A stretch of 64,000 nt of DNA, from NCBI RefSeq assembly GCF_001039355.2, contig NW_019776033.1, positions 62,001 to 126,000 on the forward strand, given 5' to 3'. The notes under the pieces were generated by a model, which did no database searches, was not told where the DNA came from, and worked only from the letters and a program-made list of their open reading frames with translations. Below, piece by piece: positions 11,122 through 22,874 of the stretch. The translations under genes were made by a program, and so were the position numbers. Origin of the DNA: Lingula anatina (taxonomy: Eukaryota > Brachiopoda > Lingulata > Lingulida > Lingulidae). Within the stretch, counting starts at the first letter, position 1; every line of letters begins with the position of its first letter.

Positions 11122-13364
11122 CTTTGAAGCGCCTGAAATGCGTAAAAAAAACGCTGCCTAAGTTTTTCATTTGACATCGGAAGTGCATTTGGCAACAACT
11201 CATTGAATGCTTCTTACACAAGAGAGAATTTTAGCGCTTAGCTTGGCAACTCGCATGCACTCAAAAGACAATGGATTCGTAAATTTACATTTCCAGAAAA
11301 AATACTTACAGAATCACTCTAACTGTATGCTAAGTGAGCTTTTATACTATTTACTTACAGTCTGGTGATATCAAGAAAAAGTTACATAAACATCCTAAAA
11401 CTCTCATATACATGCAAGTGGTAGTGTGAGCAAAATAAGTCAGTGTCGCAATAGAATTGGAAGCAATCCAACAGGAAGGACAGTTTATTTGGTTTGATGG
11501 ATATGGCAACCCTTCAATCCATCCGCTAAGCAAAGTGTTTGATGTCCCGACAAGTAATCAGATCCCTTCATCGACAATCCAATCAAAACCGTTATCATTA
11601 CCAGTGCGCATAATGTGTAATTTCCATTCTATTTATTGGGGAAATCGTTTTAATGCACTCGCCAATCATTGTTGGCATTAAACACAACATTTTACACCGC
11701 GTAAACATTCGCCTTTTGTACACTATTAGGCACGGGGGGAGGAAACAGTCATACTCATCGAAATTGATTGTGGACGCTTTGTTAAGGGCATCTGGCGACG
11801 AAGCAAACCGAGGCATCTAACTGCTTTGTGCGAGAATCTCTTCCGCGTTTCTAGCATTTGCCCTTACCGTTCATGCTGAAGACAAACGCATCATAACGGT
11901 TCAACAATTGTAGGCAGTTTTTATTGTAACGGTGTCTTAATTCTATGCCACCGAACAAAGGGGCAAACCTTCCAATCTCTACTTTGTGTGTTTAGTTTAC
12001 AACTTTTTTTCAACGGCGATGTGTGGTTATCATTACTTTTGGCGCGTTGATGACCAGAGCTATTCTTGGTATTGAAGAATATCTTTTCATTAATGCAACC
12101 ACAGTACATTTGTGTTTGTAACAATCGATTACGCCGTCGATAAACAAAGACTTAAATCAACCGTGTTAGCCAGGAACACATTCTGCTCTGCTGTAATACA
12201 ACTTAATCCAGTTGTTCTCTCCATACAACTTTGCATGGCTTTCATTGTCTATTAAAAAGAGCGAGTTCAAGTATAGACGTGAATGAAATTACTTTTCATA
12301 TGGCAAAATCCTATTCAACAAAGAAATTGTTTGTTTAGCGAAATTACAATGTTAATTACTTACTACTAAAAATATTTTTCAGTGATATAAACTTAGCATC
12401 AAGTAAATTCACTATGTTTTAACATGCTCGTATAGGCACAGGCTTTTCAGTTTGGCACATAGGTATTGCGCTGTTTTATATTTTATCTCTATAATATGCA
12501 TTACGGTAAACTGCCATCTTTTGGTTCTTTTAATATACTATCGCCATTTACTTTTTGTGCAGTTATTCACAACGTACTTGCCACAGGCTAAGGTTAATAC
12601 ATCTCATTCTTAAATTTTACAGTATTTTATTTAACTGAATAAATATAGTATCTCTTCATTACGGTAAACATTGGATACGGAAATTATGAACAATGTTCTC
12701 ACATTTTCCTTGGTTTTTTTTTTTTCAGTGGAAAATCTAATTCAATGTTCAAATCGAATGCATTTCTCGTTAACTATCGTAAAAACGGGATAGATTGTTA
12801 CGGCCAAAATATTTATGTAATATTAGAAAATAACCTTTATGTCAAAGTTCTCAGCAAAATTGCTTGTCGATGACATGCAGCGTCACCTTATCGCGTACAT
12901 TTTCTTATTATTGGACATTTTTCTACAATAAATAAATCTTCCCATTACCAAAATGAATTAAAGATATTGCCTGGTGCATATAAGTCAATGTGTTTTTATA
13001 CGCCTGGTGCAAGATAAGTCCCAAGTCATTGAACGAATTCAGACATTTGTTGTGAATTTGTATCGAACATTCTGGCTAAAGCCTTCTTTGTCTTTCCAAG
13101 TTAATTCAAAATTTATCATTTACCAATATCATAGCCTAAATATTTTGATCATGTCTATGCAATTTATGAATGATTCAGTTTACTGAGTAAATAAACATTA
13201 AAAACGTGATTCTATATTAAGAACTTTAAATGAGGATTTCTTGTTATCGTGTGTGATTGTATTTTAAAAACCATATCGTTAAACTTAAGTAGGCCTAGAC
13301 CAACTGACATTAGATGCTCAATAATAACTTGACTGAAATGGTATACCCATTACAAAGTGCTCAC

Positions 13365-13410
13365 CTGGCTATGTCGCGCTAGTCTATGTGTCGTCTCGGT
13401 CCTCTCAAGT
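13365..13410 (-). other. Candidate non-coding first exon of precursor B
   Basis: Ends with a strong donor, AGCCAG|GTGAGC at 13365/13364, on the - strand. It begins roughly 30 nt downstream of a TATA box. Splicing to the acceptor at 11132 would give a 5' UTR intron of about 2.2 kb. The start is estimated from TATA spacing only. Confidence 0.4.
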
Positions 13411-13436
13411 GTTATTACGAGTGTCGCACTGGTGGC

Positions 13437-13442
13437 TTTATA
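13437..13442 (-). promoter_or_regulatory. Candidate TATA box
   Basis: - strand CCTATAAAGCC, placed about 75 nt upstream of a consensus splice donor in a region that is locally richer in GC than its surroundings. It fits a core promoter for precursor B. Confidence 0.4.
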
Positions 13443-16011
13443 GGTGTCGTGCCAGGTAGACTTTGAATGACGGTGTTCCTGTCGCAGAAAAGGACACCGC
13501 GTTTAACAATCCTAGGTTTTGTTTTTATGTGGGAGCAATTTGTAGAGTCAAACCATTATCCGGGCCCACGGTGGCCGTTAATGAAACACTAATCTAGGCG
13601 TTTCAATCATTTAGTCAAAGCAGTCACTGAAAAGCGCCGATATCCAGGTTCCTTTATAGGCTTCAGATAGCGACGTGCTGTCATCTAATTTGCACCTTAA
13701 AAGCCAAGTGTATTAATTCATTTACTTTCACTTTGTGGAGTTAAATGTCGCTTTTCCGTCATTGCAGGAAACGGTAATCACGTCTACGCTAACTTGAAGG
13801 CGTATAATAAGTGAATAATAACATATGGTCATTAGTGTTAGTTTAACGTTAATCGAAGACAAGCTGCGTTGTCGGCTAAACAACGTTGACTTAAAGTGTA
13901 AGTCGCGCGCATTCTGAATCTCTTAAGTCAATCGCAGCGGAACTTACAAGAATAACTTTTAACTAAAACGGCAACAGTTACACGAAGCCTATAGTGCCCC
14001 TAACAAAACAGTTTTTTGATGGTGACAAGAGTTTATCTAAAAGACGGAATATTTGACAAATGGTTTACTAACATCTCGAAGCTGTTTATTCTATACCATC
14101 ACCTTATCGCTTGTGTAGCCATATATAATGCTAGTCACCTAATTTTATTGTCACTTTTGGCGTCATTTCCACACCAGTTATCCCAACGGTCATCAAAAAT
14201 TCTCTTTGTGTCTTCCATTCCTTTTTTAACCTTTGTGATACTTTTCATCGACAAAGTCTGATAGAAATAATATTTCCTGGTAGTGTTAAATTCCACTGGG
14301 ATTTTTTTTCTGAATGGAGTTGTATTGATGGTTTAAATTAATTTAACACATTTCCTCATTTTTCGCCTTAGGAGGTCGCTTCTCATTGGTTCACGTAGGA
14401 AAAATTGACACAAAAAGGTCGTGATATGCTGTATATCAATTTTGCATTTCGCTTTCGTTCGTCAACAAAATAACAATGACGGTTATATCCTCGTAGCCAA
14501 TGAAAATACAGTGGATTTGCACCCAAGTGTGATATATGTATTATTGATTAGAGTGCTAATATTTAATAATTGCCTACGCAAAACGTGGGATCAAGGTGTC
14601 CAATAATAGCGACATGTAAACTTTAAGTGTGCCTTTTAAAATAAACCCAAAGTAATTTTAGTCGTGTTACATAATCCGTAGACAAGCTGAAGTGCTTAGA
14701 AGGCAATGCCCCAAGTGACGTATGTAGTGTAATTCAAAGACATACTAAATTTAACCAAAGGGTTGATGGGACATTCTATTAGAAGCCCTAATGTTTACTC
14801 TGATTTTCTAAATTTGTCTCTTCCTTGAGTTTAGTGTACGTGACGGGATTTTTCTATTGTAGGTCGACTGGTGAAATGCCCTATTTATAACAGAGTAATT
14901 ATGGTAGCAGACATTGTTCTCAGTTTGCGATCATTAAGCTTTTCATTGCACGTGGACAGCTGTGGTGTTGCGTCGTATCACACCTACGTGACACTCTTTT
15001 CGGTTTGGTTTCTGAAAATATAAATATATTTGTAAAAGGTCTATAGTTACTAAATATTTTTCACTTTAAGATTCCGTTTTATCTTCGAGTATGTCAACCG
15101 AACGTTTTGCCTTTTATAGTGTTTTGCTATAAATTCAGTGCTGAACGTGGTTAATGAATTCCCAACTTTGATGTATTTAGATTTTGTTGTCCTTCTTCAG
15201 TTTTGACCAATACATACAAGTTGCTGCGAACATACCTGACGTGTTGGGATATCGAGTAGGAAAATAGGGTAGAACTTTGTTACAGTGGAAACCATGTCAC
15301 TAGCGGCACACATGATAATGTTTAACGATTGTATACCATAAAAGCGCGCAAATAAACACACACAAATAAACACGCACGCGCATGTCATTATTTACACGTG
15401 CACGTACCTATGTACGCACTCTTAACACGCACTGTCATTCATAACAAAGATGCCAACAAAGACATCCTTATCGACATTCACCTAATTTGAAGCGACATGA
15501 ATCTTAAGGGTGTAAGAAAAAACCGCTGAAGTTGTCAAAAAGAGTCCCCATGCTTATATTTTGATAGGACGGTCTTTCTTGAGATAAATGCATCAAACGA
15601 AACCACAATGTCCTTTATTTTCAAGAAGGGCAGTCTCAAACAAATTTCCATAACTTTTCAATGCACTTTACTTTGTCAAGCTGCAGTAGGAGTTTATTAA
15701 TGCTAGTTTTTTTTCTTTCTTTTTTTTTTACAAATTAATCTAATTCTGCTATTCCATCCCGTGGCTTGCTTTTGTTTCTTGCTTTCATGGAATGTTGGTC
15801 ACCTGTTCCTCGATCACAATAGTCTACGTGTATGTACATGGCTAACAACTTTCAATTTTCATTTGGGATATTTTTATGGTGCAGTATTCACAAAATTTAT
15901 CGATGATTGGTTCATTTTGGTTTGTGGGTCATTGTATGCATTTATCACCTTAAGGTTTCTTGTGTTTCGAGTAAGTTTCAATTACTTGGTGATCACATTT
16001 CTCTGGCACGT

Positions 16012-16204
16012 CAGTGGCGGATTTACAGGGGGGACAGGGGGTCCTAACCTCCCCCCCCCCCCTCGGTTTTTGAAACATTTATCGCACCAATATCCCCCTA
16101 TTGAAATTAGATGTTTGACTAGCTAAATCATAGTTCTAACCCGTACGAAAGGCCCGTCGTTCTGGACACCCCCCCCCCTTCAAATAATCCTGGATCCGCC
16201 CCTG
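16012..16204. mobile_element. hAT-like MITE
   Basis: Ends CAGTGGCGGATTTACAGG and, on the other strand, CAGGGGCGGATCCAGGA: imperfect terminal inverted repeats starting CAG, as in hAT non-autonomous elements. The interior holds G- and C-runs. No transposase. The 121-codon + frame over it (15761-16126) is therefore spurious. Confidence 0.65.
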
Positions 16205-17790
16205 CACTTACATGTGTACACTTCGGCCTAATTTACTATCGAAGGACTGGATGCATTAATTGACGCCGCAGGTGGTCACACACCCAGACTGCAGTAGCCT
16301 GTAACAGTCTATCATAAACAATGAAGCAGAGCAGTAACAAAATTATTTTAGCTGTAATACACGTGTACAGACTTTAAAATTAACCAGTTCTCGAATCATT
16401 ACCAGTTTGAACACATACTGTGTTTTGGGTGTCAACTGTTGACAACATACCCTCTTTTATTCTTTTTGCTTCAAATCATCAAGGAATTCAATATTAGTAG
16501 ATTTCTGGCTAAAGTTATATTTGGAGAAATAAAACAATTGTATGATTTCGTTTATTAGTCACAGTAAAAAAGGGATAAAAGGATATTAATATAAAGTGCA
16601 TCTGCAGACAGAGTAATTACGATCATTGCTATAAAGGTACATGTATATCAACAGAAGAGACAGATAAATTGAGTCAATTACTTTCTGAATATTCACATAT
16701 GCACTGAAACATCATTGATTTCCAAATGATTAGTTCGACTGAAATAGGATTATAGTCGTAAAATTAACAAATAAAGGCGTGGGCAGTTCCATATCCCATA
16801 TGACACCTATCCCTAACTGTATTGTTGCTTGTCTCACATATGAACCATTCCGGTCAAAAATGAGATTCTTGAGTGTCATTATTTTGTCACATAATAGAAC
16901 TTATCTGTCAAAATATTTACATATCGTGTATTCCATAATGGCAATAAACACCAATACACAGATAAAATGCAAGAATAGAGTGTTGCGAATTAACAATGCA
17001 TTAGTTGATTGCTTATACCGTTTTCTGTCTGTTTTTCTAAGTGTCCGTAGCATTGGTTGATATACAGTACATGCAGTTTATCATACTCAGATGAAACTGT
17101 TGAAGGCTATCCAAGTTTGAAACTAAACAATACCTTGGCGAACAAAATCAAATTCCGGCATGATTTTACTTAAAATTGATCCGGTATCACTGGGAGATAC
17201 GTACGACACATGTAATACATGCAAGCGTGTTATAAATTTGACGAAAACGTCACTAAGCTAAGGCATATGGACTGACTTTTGAAAATTAAATCATAGCCTG
17301 CTCCAACTGTTCACGCCTGTTATATACAGAAATGAATAAACAGTTAAAGTAAAATGTCAGCTTAACACCAAAACAGCCAAACCATTCTTTAATATACACA
17401 CTGCTTAAACAAGTACATAAGGCGTCCTTGGCCACATCACAATGATTTTAGTTTATCCTTTTGCCACCAGATGTCAGCAAGTCTGCTCTGCTTCCAAGGC
17501 AAGGTAGTTTTTACATGTCATCTATGTGCTTTTGCTTGAACAGGAGTAGAGCATCACTTTTATGAGAATATGAATAATATCATAATATTCCACTGCTTTA
17601 TTGAAAATGGGTGTTTTCAAAAGTTAAGCTGCGATATTGCTTAAAGCATTTTCAAGACTGATGTTTGTGAAGGGATATCCCCTTTTTCACATTCCGAATT
17701 CGGTTAAAAGCTATAAGGGAAAAAAAACATTTTCAAACTTTTCTGAATGTCAACTGACCAGAAATACTCGTCCCATTGAATGCTTAACTT

Positions 17791-18690
17791 TCACTGCATG
17801 CTGCATATCTCGTCCAATGCGAGACTGCAAGAATCAGGATTCTTCCTGCAATACAGACAAGAAAAAGTAACGCTCCAAAGCCTGTTCCATCCTCGCCTGG
17901 ACAAAGCGATAGCATCCTGATCAAAAACCATGTGCTTCTTTCCTTTTTTTTCGTTGTATGTCGATCTGGGCACGCCCTCATAGCTCCGCCATTTAGGAAT
18001 AACATTGTAGGAGGACGAAGATGAAACGAGAAGTTTTCTCCAGTTACGACTATCGATATTTCTTGCGGCATTTATCTTCAGGAAGATTGGGTCACTTAAG
18101 GTGCCTTCACTGATGCCGTTGCACTGCCCTGTATAACTGCAAGGGGTAGTTTCGGGAAACACTTTAGATGAAGGCCGAAGTTTTGATAACACCCAAAATC
18201 CTACGGGAACAGTTTTGCCTTTTCTAAACAAATTTAACCCCGCGCGGACGACTCTAAGATGTCCATTCTGACTAGGCGACCAAATATGATCCTGTTCTCT
18301 TCGATCCGTAAGAGCAAAAAGATCTTTTAGCTGCAAATCCTTCTGCAGCGCAAAGTTCTCAAACAGCCGAGAAGGCGAGACGCCCAGTTGCGTGGTCAAC
18401 CCAATTGCAAAGAAGAAATGGAGAAGTTTACTTGTCCAGTACATAATTATAAGTCCGTCTCCCAGGCAATTAACCCAATCAGATTCCAAACCCCAACTGG
18501 CGGTGTACATAACCATGTCAAAGGATGGAAAGGGCGGCTCATCACCACATATCAGCTGCAAAAAGTATGATGAATTGAAGCTTTGGTGCTGCAGACGGAC
18601 GTTATTAGTTGCGCCAAAGGGACATCCACCAGGTTCAATTGCAAGGAACAGCAGCCATGTCGAATGCACGTCCCGAAGGACTGCTCTCAT
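17791..18690 (-). CDS. Unrecognised 299-codon open reading frame
   Basis: Longest uninterrupted frame in the window; it stays open a further 20 codons upstream of the ATG (to a TGA), reading ...LRPSGLLIILNSP before the Met. It has nine cysteines including the cluster SCLYCRKNPDSC near the end, no clear signal peptide, and one hydrophobic stretch (MYWTSKLLHFFFAIGL). I recognise no domain. The opposite strand also carries a 113-codon frame here. It could be a single-exon gene, a retrocopy, or a chance frame; no splice sites, promoter or codon evidence decide this. Confidence 0.3.
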   Translation of the reverse strand: MRAVLRDVHSTWLLFLAIEPGGCPFGATNNVRLQHQSFNSSYFLQLICGDEPPFPSFDMVMYTASWGLESDWVNCLGDGLIIMYWTSKLLHFFFAIGLTTQLGVSPSRLFENFALQKDLQLKDLFALTDRREQDHIWSPSQNGHLRVVRAGLNLFRKGKTVPVGFWVLSKLRPSSKVFPETTPCSYTGQCNGISEGTLSDPIFLKINAARNIDSRNWRKLLVSSSSSYNVIPKWRSYEGVPRSTYNEKKGKKHMVFDQDAIALSRRGWNRLWSVTFSCLYCRKNPDSCSLALDEICSMQ

Positions 18691-18733
18691 CGGCGAATTG
18701 AGGATTATGAGCAGACCCGATGGCCGTAGATGA

Positions 18734-21413
18734 TGTGAACACGTGAGAAAGTTTCACCTTGTGATTTATGTCCCAAAACCACATAAGGCTGCTATTTCTC
18801 TAAACACGTCGTGCCCCCGCCTGGCCAGGCCTGGCAACACCAAAATGCTATTTATTACTAATGCTCGCTTTAACCATAAGGTTATCAATGTTTTTTTTCT
18901 TTTGCAAAAGGTTTCTATTTCAGATTCTTACGCCCACTTAATTAATTGCCTACCGATAGGCAAGCGCGCCATAATTACTAATGACTTCACCTCGATGTGG
19001 AACGTTCAAATGTGTGCAAAAGGTGCTTGCAACAAGTAATTCAATATGGAAAATATATAGGTGTGTTTTTCCAGTAGCATAAACATACGCTTCTGTACTT
19101 TTGTAGGAGACATCCCAATCCCTCCCTAATTTTTTTATTTCTTTCGATTTTTAGAATTCCATCCGCCGAATGCAGTGCGTTACGTAGCATCTATTTACCT
19201 AATCTAATGGCTTTATCCATTATTTTCTTGATTAAAAAATACATTACCCTTAATACGCAGCTCAGTTTACACATTTATTATTTAAAGAATAACGCAACAT
19301 TCTGCACTCCCTTAATACGATATTGTTCATAAAAATAATGTGGATCAGAAATGATTTACAGAACATTTTCACAGCAATGCAAACGGACATTTTCCGAGAA
19401 AGTGGTGCCATGCTCTTTAAGCCTTACAACAAATGAATAAAGAATCATACTATATTTGAATATTAAACCCAATTTTGTTGCACAGAATAAACACACAGTC
19501 CTGCCATTATATGGTTTACCCAGGTGAGTAATAAAATCCGCCTTTCATACCACCTCTTTAAACCTATCATACTTTAAGTCTCATTGCCTTTATGTGTCAT
19601 TGGAAACGTCCACCTTTTCGGACATGGCGTTGGCGGTTGGCAGGTAACGCGATTCTCACAGGAAACCGCACTCTGAAACTGTGTTTTCTTCCATTGAGAA
19701 ACGTGATACAAAACTTAAAGTTCAGCGAGGCAAGATTAATGACACATTTAAGTAAGGTTACTAAGTAATCTGTTAGCACAGTGTATTGGATTTTCAACGC
19801 TGCCCTGAAAGTGACCTGGTGCTAATCGATTTTAAGAGATGTTACTGGACATTAACAATAACAGAAGTACAATGATTGTGGTTGTCAAATTGTAAAACTT
19901 AAAATTAACTGTACATTAACTATATATTGATTGGTGAAACATCAATATCAACAAAAAAGTTGAGTCGTGTAAGTTATAAGTCACGTTCGCCTCAGGTTTA
20001 AAAGAAAGCTCCACAGAAATGCTCTTTGAGTTTGTTTTATATACCGCACCTAAAAGTATTTTCTGTCGCTGTGAATCAATGATAAATAATTTGGATGCTC
20101 TTTCTTGTTTTTTACTCAAATATGATAATAAAATATCTGAACCGCTTTTTCCTTCGATCGTGTTTAGGTTTAGATCAATGCCACAATACAGTGTACTTGT
20201 GACGTGGATCTGCCAATGCTATATGGTGGAGTATCATATGCTCGGGTTCTGCTCATCACGGGGCAAATGACAAAAGAATATAAAGACAAAAGGAAGAGGT
20301 CTCGTCGGGGGACCCTTTTCCTCAAACCCCCCCCCCCACACACACACACACACACACACTCCCCCACCCTCTGCGGGGCCCGAGGGTCTAAATTGCCAAA
20401 TTATTCTTACTCGCTCATATTAAATTTAAAAAAAAAGGTCCCGCCTGGGAGGGGGGTCCCTTTTCGTCCGCAGGAAAGCGCCCCCCCCCCCCACCCACGG
20501 GGTCCGGATGGCCCCTTTTGCCAGATTACTTTTATTTTCTCACAAATATGTGAACTGAACAATGTGTATATAAAAAACAAAAAGGGTCAGAACCGAGGGG
20601 GTCTTTTGTCCGCATGCAGAGAAAGGGCAGAAAATAAACGAAAAAGGGGAAAAAATAAGGAAGAAAAGAAAATATTCAAGAAAGAAATCAATAACAAAGA
20701 ACAACTTAAAAACCATTTATTAAATCATAATAACCAAAACAACCAAAACTAAAATAGTTCTTTTATTTGATTTGGCGTGAGATGATGTACATAAGAAAAA
20801 CCATATCACTTCATAGTATTTAGATTACACCAATACCGTCAATATATAGTTATGTTTAGTGCTTTATCTTAAATAATAATCGTTACATCTCTTAAAATGT
20901 CATTTCTGCAAACACGTCCATCGGATGTTTAAACCGTTTTCATTTCTGAATATCATACACGTTCATCGTAACATTAATGGTATTTTTTTTAACAAATTCA
21001 CTCAATAAGCTACATATATAACGTGCGTTCTTATACTTTTGTACTTTGTCTATGTATACCAGCATTATAATATCTCACTTCTGTCCAATTTTAGTAAATT
21101 TCATTTGCAGAATATCTACATGCATCATAGGTTTAAATAGAGACTTGCTATGTTTGCTCTGTAATATACATTACTCTCGTTATGGGCGAAGAGTCTGCAA
21201 TTAAATATACCATTAATATCAATATCAGTATAATTAATACAAATGTTCAGTCACTGTCTTAAAAACTTATCACAAAATTTATTAAATCGCGTCTTCCACA
21301 GCTAAGTTTCGATTTTACACGTCCACGTACATGCACAATTACTCTGACTACACTGCACAACAAAGTTTCTGCTTGTCTTAATAATGATCACTATGTACAT
21401 GTACATGGTCCCA
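18734..21413. other. Intergenic, no gene seen
   Basis: Mostly AT-rich. At 20300-20620 there is a low-complexity block of C-, G- and CA-runs (CA microsatellite 20337-20360) that resembles a decayed repeat; the 182-codon + frame across it is not credible. Confidence 0.5.
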
Positions 21414-21630
21414 GAGAGCATTCACATCGAAAAGAGCCGAAGTCTAGCAAGGCCAAGACCTAAATATGGCGGACCTACATGAAAGGAAAACCGCGTAATC
21501 CTTTAATGGTCTCCCAATGACATTCATTGAGAGACTATTAAAGGATTACGCGGTCTTCCTTTCATGTAGGTCCGACATATTTAGGTCTCGGCCTTGCTAG
21601 ACTTCGGCTCTTCTCGATGTGAATGCTCTC
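21414..21630. mobile_element. 217-bp near-perfect palindrome (foldback element)
   Basis: The ~97-bp arms are almost exact inverted copies, starting GAGAGCATTCACATCGA and ending TCGATGTGAATGCTCTC, with a ~20-bp loop near 21515-21535. The arms contain AAATATGGCGGACC and ACCGCGTAATCC, similar to family C MITEs at 23.0, 24.5 and 32.5 kb. Confidence 0.85.
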
Positions 21631-21999
21631 CTATTCACTCATGAAAAGTTTACTTTTCCAAATGTGGAAAAACGGATGTCATTTGTACCATACTGCACTA
21701 AGGTAAGCATGCAAATCAATTTTTTGTAAAGACACAATCAAGGAACTATACTGATCTACAGGTATGGCGCGGCTGCTGGAGGTCGGAAAGATTTCTACCC
21801 GGCTACCGAATAGATTCATACCATTTTGGAGTAAAAAAAATGTATTGTTCTGACAAAGATAATCAATTCGCCCCTGATTGATAATGTCCTCATCAGTAAT
21901 TGTGATTGGCCCTCCAAGTAAAGCGATGCCCAAAACGAAAAAGAAAAGAAAAGAAAATCCTGGATCAATTTCTGATCCCTGCTACTGCGTATTAAAAGT

Positions 22000-22005
22000 T
22001 TTATT
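22000..22005 (-). terminator. Candidate poly(A) signal for the GPCR gene
   Basis: - strand AATAAA, 122 nt past the GPCR stop codon. Confidence 0.45.
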
Positions 22006-22126
22006 TTTGAAATTCCATTTCAGTCATTAGTGCAATAGTGTGGCTTCTCTTAATTCCCTTTGGGAAAAGGCCCTTGGCTCGATGTTTGAGATGCCTTACT
22101 TTGGAAAAGATGAATCAGGCAATGAT

Positions 22127-22874
22127 TTATACCTCATGCGGATCAGGGTTATCGCTCCCGACATCCTCTGCAATGCTTCTTATGTGGACTACGGCGGTTT
22201 CAGGAAACGAGAGTGTGGGTCCGCTATTATTTCCTTCATACTCGGATTCGTCCACGGGACTGTCACCATTCCAAACACTGGTGGGATTGTTGTTGCAACA
22301 AACAGTCTTCTTTATGGCCTTCTTAAAGTTTTTACAAAATCTCGTCAGCACGAAAGGTTTGATGGAGCTGGAAATGCAGGTCAAACAGTGACCCAAGATG
22401 GTGAAAATATTTTTCAGTTGAGCGACCGTGACATCGTCTGTATTGACTCCGAAATCGGTACCTATTTGAATACAGTGTATCGGAAACCAAGCCACAAAGA
22501 AAATAATGAGAATCACCAGCACAGCCTTCGCACTTTGACGTCGTGCTCGCAGGGCCCCGTCATGACCTCCCTGACCTTGAACTTGACCTTCGGTCACCTC
22601 AGATTGGTGGCCAATACGGGAGGGCCAAAGTGCTCTCCACATCTTCCCGTAGAAAATGGTGACTGTTGTAAGTGGCAAGACAAATGTAACGCAAAAGATC
22701 GAAAGTGTGTATGCCTGTCTGTGACGCTCAACTTCCCAAACCTCCGTACACGCTTCTGATTCTTTGCCTTCTTTCCAAAAGGTTACTGTAGTGGTGGCAA
22801 AGAGAGCTGGAAGAAGCAGGAGCAAACTACCGGCCCAGATCAATATTATAACTATCAAAGTGAGATCCGCAGTT
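22127..22874 (-). CDS. GPCR exon 3 (TM4 to C-terminus)
   Basis: Acceptor TTTTTTTCAG|AACTGCGG. Reads TADLTLIVIILIWAGSLLLL (TM4) through TM5, TM6, TM7 and a Ser/Glu-rich tail ending at TAA (22127-22129). Long ICL3 with HQSEVTEGQVQGQ and RARRQSAKAV. Confidence 0.92.

Larger units (their letters stand above)
11133..17790. other. Intergenic/5' intron region upstream of precursor B
   Basis: AT-rich with short frames only. Holds the candidate TATA/first exon near 13.4 kb, a second TATAAAAG (- strand, 11339-11346) followed 30 nt later by a perfect donor GTAAGTAT at 11309, and a hAT-like MITE at 16012-16204. I see no further protein-coding exon I can support. Confidence 0.5.

Noticed and set aside
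15761-16126. 121-codon + strand frame with a Gly/Pro-rich end
   Set aside because: Its C-terminal third is the translated end of the hAT-like MITE (SGGFTGGTGG...PPPP) and the rest has no family features or splice sites.
20204-20752. 182-codon + strand frame rich in Pro, His-Thr repeats and Lys
   Set aside because: It runs through C-runs, a CA microsatellite and A-rich DNA; low-complexity translation only.
22040-22759. 239-codon + strand frame
   Set aside because: Antisense shadow of GPCR exon 3, whose - strand translation shows TM4-TM7.
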